The position numbers and the translations under genes are program-made. The notes beneath the pieces were generated by a model, which was not told where the DNA came from, made no database searches, and saw only the letters and a list, made by a program, of their open reading frames with translations. Below are positions 1 through 7,742 of a stretch of 62,680 nt of DNA, piece after piece (position 1 is the first letter of the stretch; the number at the start of each line of letters is the position of its first letter). The stretch comes from Comamonadaceae bacterium PBBC2 (GTDB lineage Bacteria; Pseudomonadota; Gammaproteobacteria; Burkholderiales; Burkholderiaceae_C). The DNA is taken from assembly GCA_002255935.1 (NCBI GenBank), contig NKIO01000014.1, positions 1 to 62,680 of the forward strand, in the 5' to 3' direction.

Positions 1-2
1 CC

Positions 3-203
3 GAGTTGGGTGCTGACATTGCCGAGCGCGGCATGATGCTCACCGGTGGTGGTGCTTTGCTGCGTGACCTGGACCGCTTGTTGGCCGAAGAAACGGGTTT
101 GCCCGTGTTGGTGGCCGAAGACCCCCTGACCTGCGTGGCGCGTGGCTGTGGCATGGCGCTTGAGCGCATGGACCAGCTGGGCAGCATCTTTACCAGCGAG
201 TAA
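3..203 (+). CDS. mreB: Rod shape-determining protein MreB, C-terminal end (partial)
   Basis: This is the last part of MreB, the actin-like ATPase whose membrane-bound filaments guide lateral wall synthesis. The gene begins before the window. The visible 66 residues carry the end of the actin fold: the segment [16 protein letters not shown] is the family's phosphate-2/adenosine loop, followed by the usual tail with [13 protein letters not shown]. It is the first gene of an mreBCD-mrdA block on the same strand, and mreC follows after about 70 bases. Identification is secure from the conserved GGG loop and from the neighbours. Confidence 0.95.
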   Translation, partial: ELGADIAERGMMLTGGGALLRDLDRLLAEETGLPVLVAEDPLTCVARGCGMALERMDQLGSIFTSE

Positions 204-274
204 GCCTGTGCAGGCCTGTCCAGTGCAGGCCGCTTGCGGTTTGTCATCCAACCTGAATCCGGTGCAATTGAACC

Positions 275-1225
275 ATGGCTCTGGATACCTTTGAGCGCAG
301 TGTGCCGCCGATTTTTCGGCATGGCTTGTCTGCGACCTCCAAGCTGGTGTTGCTGGGTTTGTTGTCCATCTTGTTGATGGCGGCCGACCATCGGCTCAAG
401 ATTTCTTACCCCATCCGTGCAGGCATTGCCATGGTGTTGGCGCCTTTGCAGTGGCTGTCTTTGCAGCCTGGGCGCTTGGTGCATTCAGCCAACGATTACT
501 TTGTGGATCTCGAGGCAGCGCGAGATGCAGCGCAGAGCTTTCAGACCCGATCGATCGGTCAAACCCAACGGTTGCAACAGGTAGAGCAATTGCTGCAGGA
601 AAACGCGCAGTTGCGTGAATTGTTGGAGCTGCGCAAAGATTTCTCTGGGCCATCCAAACCAGTGCAGGTTTTGTACGGCGCGACAGATGCCTATAGCGAA
701 CGTGTGATTGTGGACCGAGGCCAGTTGGCAGGCATAGAGCCAGGCTCTGCGGTGATCGATGCCGCTGGTGTTTTTGGTCAGGTCACGCGCGTCTATCCCC
801 TCATCAGTGAAGTGACCTTACTCACAGATCGTGAACAAAGCATCCCTGTCATGAATGCCCGCACCGGCTCCCGCCAAGTGGCCAATGGCGATCCAAATAC
901 GCTGGGTGGCTCGCTGGAATTGAAGTTTGTGCCTGCAGGTGCTGACATGAAAGAAGGTGACTTGCTCACCACCAGTGGCATCGATGGGGTGTACCCCGCC
1001 GGTCTGCATGTGGGCACCATCACCCAGATTGACCGCCGCATCGATTCTTCATTTGCGCGGGTACATGCCAAACCCATGGCCGTAGCACGAGGTCGACATT
1101 TGTTGGTACTTGCGCCCGTGAAAGACTGGCCAACATTGCCAGCCCCAGCCGAGCCCGTCAAGACCAGCGCCAAACACAAAGCCAATACAGCGCCCGCAGT
1201 GCCGGCCTCAGGAGTCAAGCCATGA
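275..1225 (+). CDS. mreC: Rod shape-determining protein MreC
   Basis: MreC is a bitopic inner-membrane protein that links MreB filaments to the periplasmic wall-synthesis enzymes and activates PBP2. The 316-residue product has a short cytoplasmic start, one membrane segment (about residues 22-38), a coiled coil (about 68-118, rich in Gln, Leu and Glu) and the paired beta-barrel domain with GYxAG-like turns such as GIEPGSAVIDAAGVFGQV. The C-terminal tail is low-complexity and rich in Pro, Ala and Lys. It overlaps mreD by four bases (ATGA), so translation is probably coupled. Length and order fit the family. Confidence 0.96.
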   Translation: MALDTFERSVPPIFRHGLSATSKLVLLGLLSILLMAADHRLKISYPIRAGIAMVLAPLQWLSLQPGRLVHSANDYFVDLEAARDAAQSFQTRSIGQTQRLQQVEQLLQENAQLRELLELRKDFSGPSKPVQVLYGATDAYSERVIVDRGQLAGIEPGSAVIDAAGVFGQVTRVYPLISEVTLLTDREQSIPVMNARTGSRQVANGDPNTLGGSLELKFVPAGADMKEGDLLTTSGIDGVYPAGLHVGTITQIDRRIDSSFARVHAKPMAVARGRHLLVLAPVKDWPTLPAPAEPVKTSAKHKANTAPAVPASGVKP

Positions 1226-1743
1226 TCATGCCTGCAGGACGTCCGCTTTTGCTACCGGCCAATCCGCGATTCATTGCATTCACTTTGATGCTGGCGCTGC
1301 TGATCAACATGCTGTTGGGTTTGACGGGCATGCGGTGGTTGCCCGATGTCTTGGCCATCGTGGTGGTGTTTTGGAATGTGCACCAGCCGCGCCGCGTGGG
1401 CATGTTGCTGGCTTTTGTATTGGGCCTGGCGCTCGATGTCCATGAGTCGGCCTTGTTGGGACAAAACGCTTTGTCTTATGTGGTGCTCAGCAGCATGGCG
1501 CTGGCCATTCAGCGCCGATTGCTTTGGTTCCCTTTGCGTGAGCAAGCCTTGCAAATCGTGCCCCTTTTCATCATCGCAGCGGTGGTGGAGTGGACTACGC
1601 GCTTGATTGTGCAAGAGGCCTGGCCCAATTGGAGTCAGTTGTTTGTGCCATTTTTGCAAGCGGCACTGTGGCCCTTGATGGGTGCCTTGTTGCTGGCCCC
1701 GCAAAGGCGTGCTTTTGCGCCTGACGACATTCGGCCACTCTGA
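1222..1743 (+). CDS. mreD: Rod shape-determining protein MreD
   Basis: MreD is a small multi-span membrane protein of the elongasome. The product has 173 residues and is almost wholly hydrophobic, with about five predicted membrane segments. The conserved stretch around residues 65-85 (LAFVLGLALDVHESALLGQNAL) matches the family's typical 'G-L-x-x-D-x-x-x-x-x-x-L-G' pattern. The start overlaps the mreC stop, and mrdA follows two bases after the stop, which indicates a single operon. Confidence 0.93.
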   Translation: MIMPAGRPLLLPANPRFIAFTLMLALLINMLLGLTGMRWLPDVLAIVVVFWNVHQPRRVGMLLAFVLGLALDVHESALLGQNALSYVVLSSMALAIQRRLLWFPLREQALQIVPLFIIAAVVEWTTRLIVQEAWPNWSQLFVPFLQAALWPLMGALLLAPQRRAFAPDDIRPL

Positions 1744-1745
1744 AT

Positions 1746-3731
1746 ATGCCCTTCAGTCTGCCTTCGTTGGCCGAGTTGCGAGACACGCAAGCCGATATTC
1801 TTCGATTCCGTGAGCGCGTGGTGGTGGTCCAGGGTGTGGTGCTGGTGTGCTTCATCTTGCTTTTGACGCGTCTGGCTTATCTCCAAGTCGTGCGTCACGA
1901 CGATTTGCTGGAGCAGGCGGAAAACAACCGCACGGCCGTGTTGCCCACGGTGCCCCCGCGCGGCACGATTTTGGACCGCAATGGCGTGGTGTTGGCCAGC
2001 AACTATTCGGCCTATACGCTGGAAATCATGCCCTCCAAGGTACAAGACTTGGAGGCCACCATCAACGAATTGTCTGAGTTGGTAGACATCCAGACCAAGG
2101 ACCGCCGCCGTTTCAAGCGCTTGCGCGAAGAATCCAAAAGCTTTGACTCTCTGCCGATCCGCACACGCTTGACCGACGAAGAGGTGGCCCGCTTCAGCGC
2201 CCAGCGTTACCGCTTTCCTGGAGTGGACATCAAAGCCCGTTTATTTCGGCAATACCCTTTCGGTGAGCTGGCCAGCCATGTGATCGGCTACATCGGTCGC
2301 ATCAATGCCAAGGAAAAAGAGCGCATCGAAGAAGACGATGAGGCTGGCAACTACCGGGGCACCGAATACATCGGCAAACTGGGCGTCGAGCAACGCTACG
2401 AGCGCGAATTGCATGGCATCACGGGCGTCAACCAAGTTGAAACTTCGGCCGGCGGCCGTGCCACACGCAGCCTGTCGAGTCGCCCCGCCATACCAGGCCA
2501 AAACGTGGTCTTGTCCATCGACATCCGATTGCAAAAATTGGTCGAGGATTTGTTTGGTGCCCGCCGTGGTGCCTTGGTCGCGTTGGACCCCAACACCGGC
2601 GAAGTTCTGGCTTTTGTGAGCAAGCCCACATTCGATCCGAATTTGTTTGTCGATGGCATCGATGTTGAAAATTGGCAGATGCTCAACGAATCGATCGACA
2701 AGCCCTTGCTCAACCGTGCCCTGCGCGGCACCTACCCACCGGGCTCCACCTACAAGCCGTTCATGGCCCTGGGGGCGCTGACCACCGGCAAACGCAGTGC
2801 CAGCGCCATCATTCAGGACAATGGCTCGTGGACCTTTGGTGGGCACACCTTCCGCAGCCACGGCGACACAGGTCTGGGGCCGGTGGACATGGTGCGCTCC
2901 ATCGTGTTGTCGAGCAATGTGTACTACTACTCCTTGGCCAACGACATGGGCGTGGACACCATCCATGACTTCATGAAGCCCTTGGGCTTTGGGCAGATCA
3001 CCGGCATCGATTTGCCGGGCGAAGTGCGCGGCATCTTGCCCAGCACCGACTGGAAGCGCAACTACTACAAGCGACCTGAGCAGCAAAAATGGTACGGCGG
3101 TGAGACGATTTCTCTGGGCATTGGGCAGGGCTACAACAACTTCACCATGCTGCAGCTGGCCTCGGCCACGGCCACCGTGGCCAGTGGCGGGATGAAATAC
3201 ACGCCCCGCGTGGTCAAGGCCACGCAAGACGCCTTGACCCATGCACAGTCAGCCGTGACCGACACCGCACCGGTGAATCTGGGTTACAACCCCGATCACA
3301 TCGCCGTGGTGCGCAATGGCTTGATTGGCGTGGCCACCTCGGGCACCTCGGCGCAGGTGTTCGCTGGGGCGGCCTATCAAAGTGCGGGCAAGACCGGTAC
3401 CGCGCAAGCGGTGACGATTGGCCAGAAAGAAAAATACAACGCCAGCAAGTTGGGTGAATACCAGCGCGACCACGCCTTGTACATGGCCTATGCGCCGGCC
3501 GATGCGCCGCAAATCGCGCTGGCGCTGGTGGTGGAAAACGCGGGCTTTGGTGCAGCCCATGCAGCGCCGATTGCGCGGCGCGTGTTCGACTATTGGCTGC
3601 AAGGCCAATACCCCAGCCCCGAGGACATCTTGGCCACGCAGCAGGGCCAAAGCTCACGGCCGATCGGCACGCCCCGCGCCAAGCAGGACATCGTGTTGGA
3701 CGCCAAAAAGACGAGCGACGGCTTGCGCTGA
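1746..3731 (+). CDS. mrdA: Peptidoglycan D,D-transpeptidase, penicillin-binding protein 2
   Basis: PBP2 cross-links new peptidoglycan during elongation. The 661-residue protein has one N-terminal membrane anchor (about 27-46), a pedestal domain (about 60-240) and a transpeptidase domain. The active-site motifs are visible: STYK with the nucleophilic Ser at about 334, SSN at about 389 and KTG at about 549. It is the last gene of the mre block. The usual next gene, rodA, is not here: the next open frame lies on the opposite strand. Confidence 0.97.
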   Translation: MPFSLPSLAELRDTQADILRFRERVVVVQGVVLVCFILLLTRLAYLQVVRHDDLLEQAENNRTAVLPTVPPRGTILDRNGVVLASNYSAYTLEIMPSKVQDLEATINELSELVDIQTKDRRRFKRLREESKSFDSLPIRTRLTDEEVARFSAQRYRFPGVDIKARLFRQYPFGELASHVIGYIGRINAKEKERIEEDDEAGNYRGTEYIGKLGVEQRYERELHGITGVNQVETSAGGRATRSLSSRPAIPGQNVVLSIDIRLQKLVEDLFGARRGALVALDPNTGEVLAFVSKPTFDPNLFVDGIDVENWQMLNESIDKPLLNRALRGTYPPGSTYKPFMALGALTTGKRSASAIIQDNGSWTFGGHTFRSHGDTGLGPVDMVRSIVLSSNVYYYSLANDMGVDTIHDFMKPLGFGQITGIDLPGEVRGILPSTDWKRNYYKRPEQQKWYGGETISLGIGQGYNNFTMLQLASATATVASGGMKYTPRVVKATQDALTHAQSAVTDTAPVNLGYNPDHIAVVRNGLIGVATSGTSAQVFAGAAYQSAGKTGTAQAVTIGQKEKYNASKLGEYQRDHALYMAYAPADAPQIALALVVENAGFGAAHAAPIARRVFDYWLQGQYPSPEDILATQQGQSSRPIGTPRAKQDIVLDAKKTSDGLR

Positions 3732-3746
3732 GCCGCTCTGGGCCGG

Positions 3747-4160
3747 TCAGCTTTGGTAGACCGTCTCCAGATCCGCGAAGCCTTTGACCTCGATCGGGTT
3801 GCCAAAGGGGTCCATGAAAAACATGGTCCATTGTTCGCCAGGCTGACTCGCAAACCGCAGGTGCGGCTCGATCACAAAACGCAGGCCACTGGCTTTTAAG
3901 CGATCGGCAAGTGCTTGCCAATCGCCGGCCTGCAAGATCAAACCAAAGTGCGGCATGGGCACCAGATGCTCACCCACGCGGCCTGTGTTGCTGGTCTTGA
4001 AAGGTTCGCCCAAGTGCAGAGAAATCTGGTGCGAGAAGAAATCAAAATCCACCCAAGTGTCGGTGGACCGGCCCTCTTGGCAGCCGAGCACGCCGCCGTA
4101 AAAACGGCGGGCCTCGTCCAAGTCGGTCACATGAAAGGCAAGGTGAAACAAGCTGCGCAT
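3747..4160 (-). CDS. VOC-family (glyoxalase/dioxygenase fold) protein
   Basis: This is a single-module vicinal-oxygen-chelate protein of about 137 residues. It has the paired beta-alpha-beta-beta-beta halves starting LFHLAFHVTDLDEARRFYGGVLG and ending with MFFMDPFGNPIEVKGF, where the His and the last Glu are the usual metal ligands. The substrate cannot be told from sequence; glyoxalase I-like or extradiol dioxygenase-like roles are both possible. I chose the ATG at 4160 because the fold starts there. Upstream in-frame ATGs at 4172 and 4181 remain possible, and no clear ribosome site decides between them. It ends convergently with mrdA. Confidence 0.8.
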   Translation of the reverse strand: MRSLFHLAFHVTDLDEARRFYGGVLGCQEGRSTDTWVDFDFFSHQISLHLGEPFKTSNTGRVGEHLVPMPHFGLILQAGDWQALADRLKASGLRFVIEPHLRFASQPGEQWTMFFMDPFGNPIEVKGFADLETVYQS

Positions 4161-4201
4161 GCGTTCAAGCATAGCAGTCACCGCGCCTGTGCGCAGCAGG
4201 G

Positions 4202-4576
4202 TCAGCCCTGAGAAGGGTCTGCGGCCATCGCGTCAAACTTCTTGAAATACTGCTTGGCCAAGGCCGCCAATTGCGCATCGCTGGGGTGGTCGCTGGCGAT
4301 GCTGTCCACGATGCGTTTTGCGGTCGCCGCTGCGTGTTGTTGGCACCAGACCCGAAACGCTTGGCGTGCCTGACCCGGGCCGGTCAACAGGACTTCGTGC
4401 GTGCCGCTCAGCGCTGTCGCAATGTCTTGGTAGAAGGCCACCGCATCCCCTACTTTGCCTGGGTGCTTGTGGTGGCTGCGCGAGTGGATGCGTTGTGCCT
4501 GAACGTGTTCACGGTCAAACATGACCACGTGGGCTTCTTGGTGGTCCATCCAGACCACGGCGTGGAAAGTGCTCAT
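4202..4576 (-). CDS. Translational machinery (eRF1-domain-like) protein
   Basis: The 124-residue product begins MSTFHAVVWMDHQEAHVVMF and contains VLLTGPGQARQAFRVW. This pattern matches a small proteobacterial family named 'translational machinery protein', which resembles a stand-alone eRF1/baeRF middle domain. The function is not established. A longer open frame runs upstream, but that part overlaps the neighbouring zinc-finger gene and reads as its shadow, so I start at the ATG at 4576. It lies 16 bases behind the DksA-type gene, apparently in one operon under the FNR-type box. Members of both families are often found among low-oxygen or stress genes, which would fit. Confidence 0.72.
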   Translation of the reverse strand: MSTFHAVVWMDHQEAHVVMFDREHVQAQRIHSRSHHKHPGKVGDAVAFYQDIATALSGTHEVLLTGPGQARQAFRVWCQQHAAATAKRIVDSIASDHPSDAQLAALAKQYFKKFDAMAADPSQG

Positions 4577-4592
4577 GAGAAATCCTGGTGTG

Positions 4593-4955
4593 TCATCCAT
4601 GGGGGTTTTCGAAACTGCTTTGGCAGTCGATGCAGCGCAGCGCGGCAGGGTAGGCGGCCAGACGCGCTTCGGGGATGCGCACGCCGCAGTCCTTGCAGGT
4701 GCCATACAGCCCCGCTTCCAAGCGTTCCAGCGCCGCATCCAGCGCCCCGAGCTCGGCCGTTTCATGCTCGTTCATGGCGAACTCGTCATCGCGCTCGGAG
4801 ATGGCCTGGGCCCGGTTTTCAAAATCGCGCACATCGTGCTCGGCGGCCATGTCCACGCGAGAGACCAAGCCTCCGCGTTCTTGGGCGATGCGCGCCAGCA
4901 ATTGCGTGCGTTCGCGCAGCAGCCGTTCTTTGTGAAGGGGGATGGAAGAGTTCAT
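4593..4955 (-). CDS. TraR/DksA-type C4 zinc-finger protein
   Basis: This 120-residue protein has an N-terminal coiled-coil part (about 1-80) and a C-terminal zinc finger of the form GTCKDCG-x(17)-CIDC, like DksA and TraR, which enter the RNA polymerase secondary channel. It is shorter than DksA itself. The acidic tip at about 68-80 (MNEHETAELGALD) differs from the canonical DxxDxA tip, so DksA-like activity is uncertain. It is followed by the translational machinery gene. A perfect FNR-type box is centred about 40 bases upstream of the start. Confidence 0.82.
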   Translation of the reverse strand: MNSSIPLHKERLLRERTQLLARIAQERGGLVSRVDMAAEHDVRDFENRAQAISERDDEFAMNEHETAELGALDAALERLEAGLYGTCKDCGVRIPEARLAAYPAALRCIDCQSSFENPHG

Positions 4956-4988
4956 GGCTTCATCCTAGGCAGGGCTGCCAACAGCGGG

Positions 4989-5002
4989 TTGATGTGCATC
5001 AA
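4989..5002 (-). promoter_or_regulatory. FNR/ANR-type box before the zinc-finger gene
   Basis: The sequence TTGATGTGCATCAA is a perfect match to the FNR/CRP-family consensus TTGAT-N4-ATCAA. Its centre at 4995.5 lies about 31 bases from a possible -10 element, TAGGAT, read on the reverse strand at 4967-4962. That is the spacing of a class II FNR promoter. The transcript would then start close to the ATG at 4955, so the message may be nearly leaderless. Oxygen-dependent control is an inference. Confidence 0.6.
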
Positions 5003-5069
5003 GGGCCGGTCACGAGCGGCCGTGTCTGGGGGCACAGTTAACCGGTAACACCAAACCGGTAGCCGCCAA

Positions 5070-5098
5070 GAAAAAGGGCTGCTCATCGAGCAGCCCTT
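5070..5098 (-). terminator. Rho-independent terminator of the glutathione transferase gene
   Basis: An 11-base-pair perfect stem (AAGGGCTGCTC at 5074-5084 with GAGCAGCCCTT at 5088-5098, loop of three) is followed on the reverse strand by a T-rich run (TTTTTCTTGG). It lies 20 bases downstream of the transferase stop. Just beyond are two copies of AACCGGT (5040-5046 and 5054-5060) of unknown meaning. Confidence 0.85.
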
Positions 5099-5117
5099 GG
5101 CATGAGAAAGGACGGTT

Positions 5118-5765
5118 TTACTTGGCCTTCATGCGCGAGAGCATCAGCTCCATATTGGCTTTGCGGTCGGCGTTGACCTGCTGCAAGGTGGCACGCTCGC
5201 CCATGCGCTTCATGTAGTCGCGCACCGGCAAGTCGGCCAGAAAGTCACGGCCATAAATCAGCTTGGTGGCTCCGGAGACCAAAGGCAAATGCACCACCGC
5301 AGCGCAGTCGGCCAGTGTCAGTGTGTCGCCAGCCACATAAGGCGAGAACTTCGCCAGACTGGCAAAGGCGGCGATGTTTTTTTCGAGTTGCGCACCGGTC
5401 TTTTCCTTGGCGTTGTCGCTGATCTTGCCGCCAAAGAAAGCTTCGGGGTACAGGTTGCGGGCCACCAGTTCCAAGTGCAGTTCCAGGAAGGTCACCAACT
5501 CGCGCACCTTGGCGGCCGCAAAGGGGTCGGTGGGCATCAAGGGGTTTTGCGGGTACTGCTGCTCGATGTACTCCATGATCACGGCCGACTCGCACACCGG
5601 GCCTTGGGGTGTGCGGATGTAAGGCACTTTGCCAATCGGGCTGGCGGCGGGGTCGGTCTTGCCCACCCAGGCCAGCTCTTCTTCGAAAGGCACGCCTTTC
5701 TCGAGCAGGGCGAATTTGACTTTGTTGTAGTAGTTGCTGGCCGCAAAGCCGCAGAGTGTGAGCAT
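5118..5765 (-). CDS. Glutathione S-transferase family protein
   Basis: The 215-residue protein has a thioredoxin-like N-terminal domain (about 1-78) with the glutathione-binding turn KVPYIRTPQGPVCESAVIMEY, where the cis-Pro and the ES pair are typical. An all-helical C-terminal domain follows, with the N-capping-box motif LTLADCA. The substrate is unknown. The start at 5765 is preceded by AGGAAGAG at a good distance, so the seven extra residues of the longer frame are left out. A strong terminator follows the gene. Confidence 0.88.
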   Translation of the reverse strand: MLTLCGFAASNYYNKVKFALLEKGVPFEEELAWVGKTDPAASPIGKVPYIRTPQGPVCESAVIMEYIEQQYPQNPLMPTDPFAAAKVRELVTFLELHLELVARNLYPEAFFGGKISDNAKEKTGAQLEKNIAAFASLAKFSPYVAGDTLTLADCAAVVHLPLVSGATKLIYGRDFLADLPVRDYMKRMGERATLQQVNADRKANMELMLSRMKAK

Positions 5766-5847
5766 GTCTCTTCCTTGAATGGTCAAAAGTGCAGGTTACC
5801 GTTTGCGCGCTTGGCGCCGCGTCACAAAGATGACCGCTGGGGCCTTT

Positions 5848-6579
5848 TCAGGCGCGGGTCAGGCTGAGGAAGGCTTCTTGCACGGTGGCCTGTCCTGTGT
5901 CGGCCAAGAGGCTGGCCACGCGCCCTTCGTGGCGCATCACGCCTTTGTGCAGCACGACCACGCGGTCGGCGCGCTCGACTTCTTCCACCAGGTGTGTGGC
6001 CCACAAAGTGGCCACGCCGTGTTCACGTTGCAAGTCTTCGACGGCTTGCAACAACTGCACGCGGGACGCCGGGTCCAGGCCCACCGTGGCCTCATCCATC
6101 AAGAGCACGGCGGGGCGGTGCAGCAAAGCGCGCACCAGTTCGATCTTGCGGCGATTGCCACCGGACAGGGCGCGGCAGGGCTTGAGCAGCTGTTCCATCA
6201 AGCCAAGCTGGCTCAGGCCCTCTTCGATGCGTGCATCGGCCAGCGCACGTGGCAGACCATGCAGGTCGGTGTGAAAGCGCAGGTTGGCTTGCACGCTCAG
6301 GTCCAGATCGAGCGCGGGCTGCTGAAACACCACACCCAGGTGGGCCAAAGCACGGGGTGCCGAGGTGCGCAGGTCGTGCCCGAGGATCTGGATCTCACCG
6401 CTGTCGGGCACAAACAGGCCGGTCAGCAATTGCATGAGGGTCGATTTGCCGGCGCCATTGGGGCCCAGCAGGGCCACGCGTTCACCGGGCATGAGGCTCA
6501 GGCTCACATCGCGCAAGGCCGGGTGGCCTTGGTAGGCTTTGCTCAGATGGGCAGCTTGCAGGGGCAGGGCAGTGGACAT
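5848..6579 (-). CDS. ABC transporter ATPase, PQQ-dehydrogenase-associated type
   Basis: This 243-residue ATPase has Walker A GPNGAGKST (about 39-47), the signature LSGGN (138-142), Walker B LLMDE (159-163) and a switch His in WATH. It looks like the ATPase class that accompanies quinoprotein alcohol dehydrogenase clusters. Its likely partner is the ABC-2 type permease at 9922-10740, which lies on the other strand beyond the divergent promoter region. It shares a probable operon with the Bug-type receptor gene 20 bases upstream. The substrate is unknown; maturation or export linked to the PQQ enzyme is the usual guess. Confidence 0.85.
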   Translation of the reverse strand: MSTALPLQAAHLSKAYQGHPALRDVSLSLMPGERVALLGPNGAGKSTLMQLLTGLFVPDSGEIQILGHDLRTSAPRALAHLGVVFQQPALDLDLSVQANLRFHTDLHGLPRALADARIEEGLSQLGLMEQLLKPCRALSGGNRRKIELVRALLHRPAVLLMDEATVGLDPASRVQLLQAVEDLQREHGVATLWATHLVEEVERADRVVVLHKGVMRHEGRVASLLADTGQATVQEAFLSLTRA

Positions 6580-6599
6580 GGTGTCTTTCGATCAGCGGC

Positions 6600-7607
6600 T
6601 CATTCGGCCAGCAGTTTCATGCGTTGCAGGAGTTTGCGTTCTCGCTGCGAACTTTGCACCAGCATTTGGCGGTAAGCGCTGCCTTCCAAGTAGGCCGCGT
6701 CCTGGTCGTAGCGTTGCAACTCGGCCAGGTGGCGAGGGGTGAACATGGCCGCACGAAAAGCGTCGTGCAAGGCGGTGACGACCTGCGCAGGCGTGCCGGT
6801 GGGCGCGACCAGTCCCCAAGGCGAGTGGTAGACCGCCTGGGGGTATCCCAGCTCTTTCATGGTGGGCACCTGCGGCCAGCGGGCGCTGCGTTGTTCGCTG
6901 AAGACGGCCAGCAAGCGCAGCTTGCCTTGTTCGACCCAGGGGGCAAAGCCGGTGGAGTTCATGCCCGCCATGATGGTGCCGCTGGCCAAGGCCAGCATCT
7001 GATCGGTGGTGCCCTTGAAGGGAATGTGGGTGTAGCTGATTTGCTGTGCGCCCAGCAACTCTTCCATGGCCAGGTGGGGCGTGGAGCCCATGCCGGTGGA
7101 GCCGAGCATGAGGGCGCCCGGGTTTTGCTTGGCCCAGTCCAGCATGTCTTGCACTTTTTGCCAAGGACTGCTGGCCGGCACCAACAAGCCAAAGGTGGTG
7201 CTCGAGACCTGCAAGATGGGCGAGAGGTCGGTCAGAGGGTCCCAAGGCACTTTGTTCATCAGCGCGTGGCGCAACACGGGCAGTGGCAATTGGCCAATGG
7301 TGTAGCCATCGGGGGCTGCGGCTTTGAGCAAGGGCGCCACCATGGTGCCCGCAGCGCCGGGTCGGTTGATCACCACCACCGGCTGGCCCAAACGGTTGCC
7401 GGCTTCTTCGGCCAGGATGCGGATGCTCAAGTCGGTGCCGCCCCCAGCGGGCCAGGGCACGATCAGCTGAATGGCTTTTTGGGGCCACTGTGCCGCTTGG
7501 GCCAGCGACCACGTGGGTGCGCTCAAAGCGCCAACACGGAGCAACCATGCGCGCCGGCTCAGGGACGGGGGCGTGGGTGTGTCCGGGTTATTTCTGAATG
7601 ACGTCAT
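6600..7607 (-). CDS. Bug/TTT-family periplasmic solute receptor
   Basis: This is a 335-residue extracytoplasmic binding protein of the tripartite tricarboxylate receptor (Bug) family. The N-terminus has a twin-arginine-like signal (SRRAWLLRVGAL, about residues 18-29). The mature part shows the family's IQLIVPWPAGGGTDLSIRIL opening, NRPGAAGT, and the GSTGMGSTPHLAMEEL and IPFKGTTDQMLALASG pocket segments. Bug receptors are very numerous in Burkholderiales and bind carboxylates. Its place here is odd: it sits directly ahead of an ABC ATPase, with no TctAB partners nearby. Confidence 0.88.
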   Translation of the reverse strand: MTSFRNNPDTPTPPSLSRRAWLLRVGALSAPTWSLAQAAQWPQKAIQLIVPWPAGGGTDLSIRILAEEAGNRLGQPVVVINRPGAAGTMVAPLLKAAAPDGYTIGQLPLPVLRHALMNKVPWDPLTDLSPILQVSSTTFGLLVPASSPWQKVQDMLDWAKQNPGALMLGSTGMGSTPHLAMEELLGAQQISYTHIPFKGTTDQMLALASGTIMAGMNSTGFAPWVEQGKLRLLAVFSEQRSARWPQVPTMKELGYPQAVYHSPWGLVAPTGTPAQVVTALHDAFRAAMFTPRHLAELQRYDQDAAYLEGSAYRQMLVQSSQRERKLLQRMKLLAE

Positions 7608-7618
7608 GGGCTAACCAT

Positions 7619-7635
7619 AGCAAAATGCAAGCCAC
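7619..7635 (-). promoter_or_regulatory. Possible sigma-54 promoter, reverse direction
   Basis: Read on the reverse strand, the sequence GTGGCTTG-CATT-TTGCT keeps the GG and GC doublets and the spacing of a -24/-12 promoter, with two changes in the -24 block. The -12 block is only about 13 bases from the ATG of the Bug receptor, so the transcript would have almost no leader. It lies 26 bases from a better forward element. Confidence 0.35.
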
Positions 7636-7660
7636 TCATCTGTCGCAAACCTGCCGCCGT

Positions 7661-7677
7661 GTGGCATGGTAATTGCC
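7661..7677 (+). promoter_or_regulatory. Sigma-54 promoter before the beta-propeller operon
   Basis: GTGGCATG-GTAA-TTGCC matches the -24/-12 consensus YTGGCACG-N4-TTGCW at all invariant positions (GG and GC with correct spacing), with one change in the -24 block. The start of transcription would fall near 7688, and the gene starts at 7743 behind a good ribosome site (CAGGAGACC). Confidence 0.7.
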
Positions 7678-7742
7678 GATATCCCTGTGTGAATTGTTCC
7701 AAAACGGAGCAATGCCGAAGTTTTGACCAGGAGACCTCCCCG

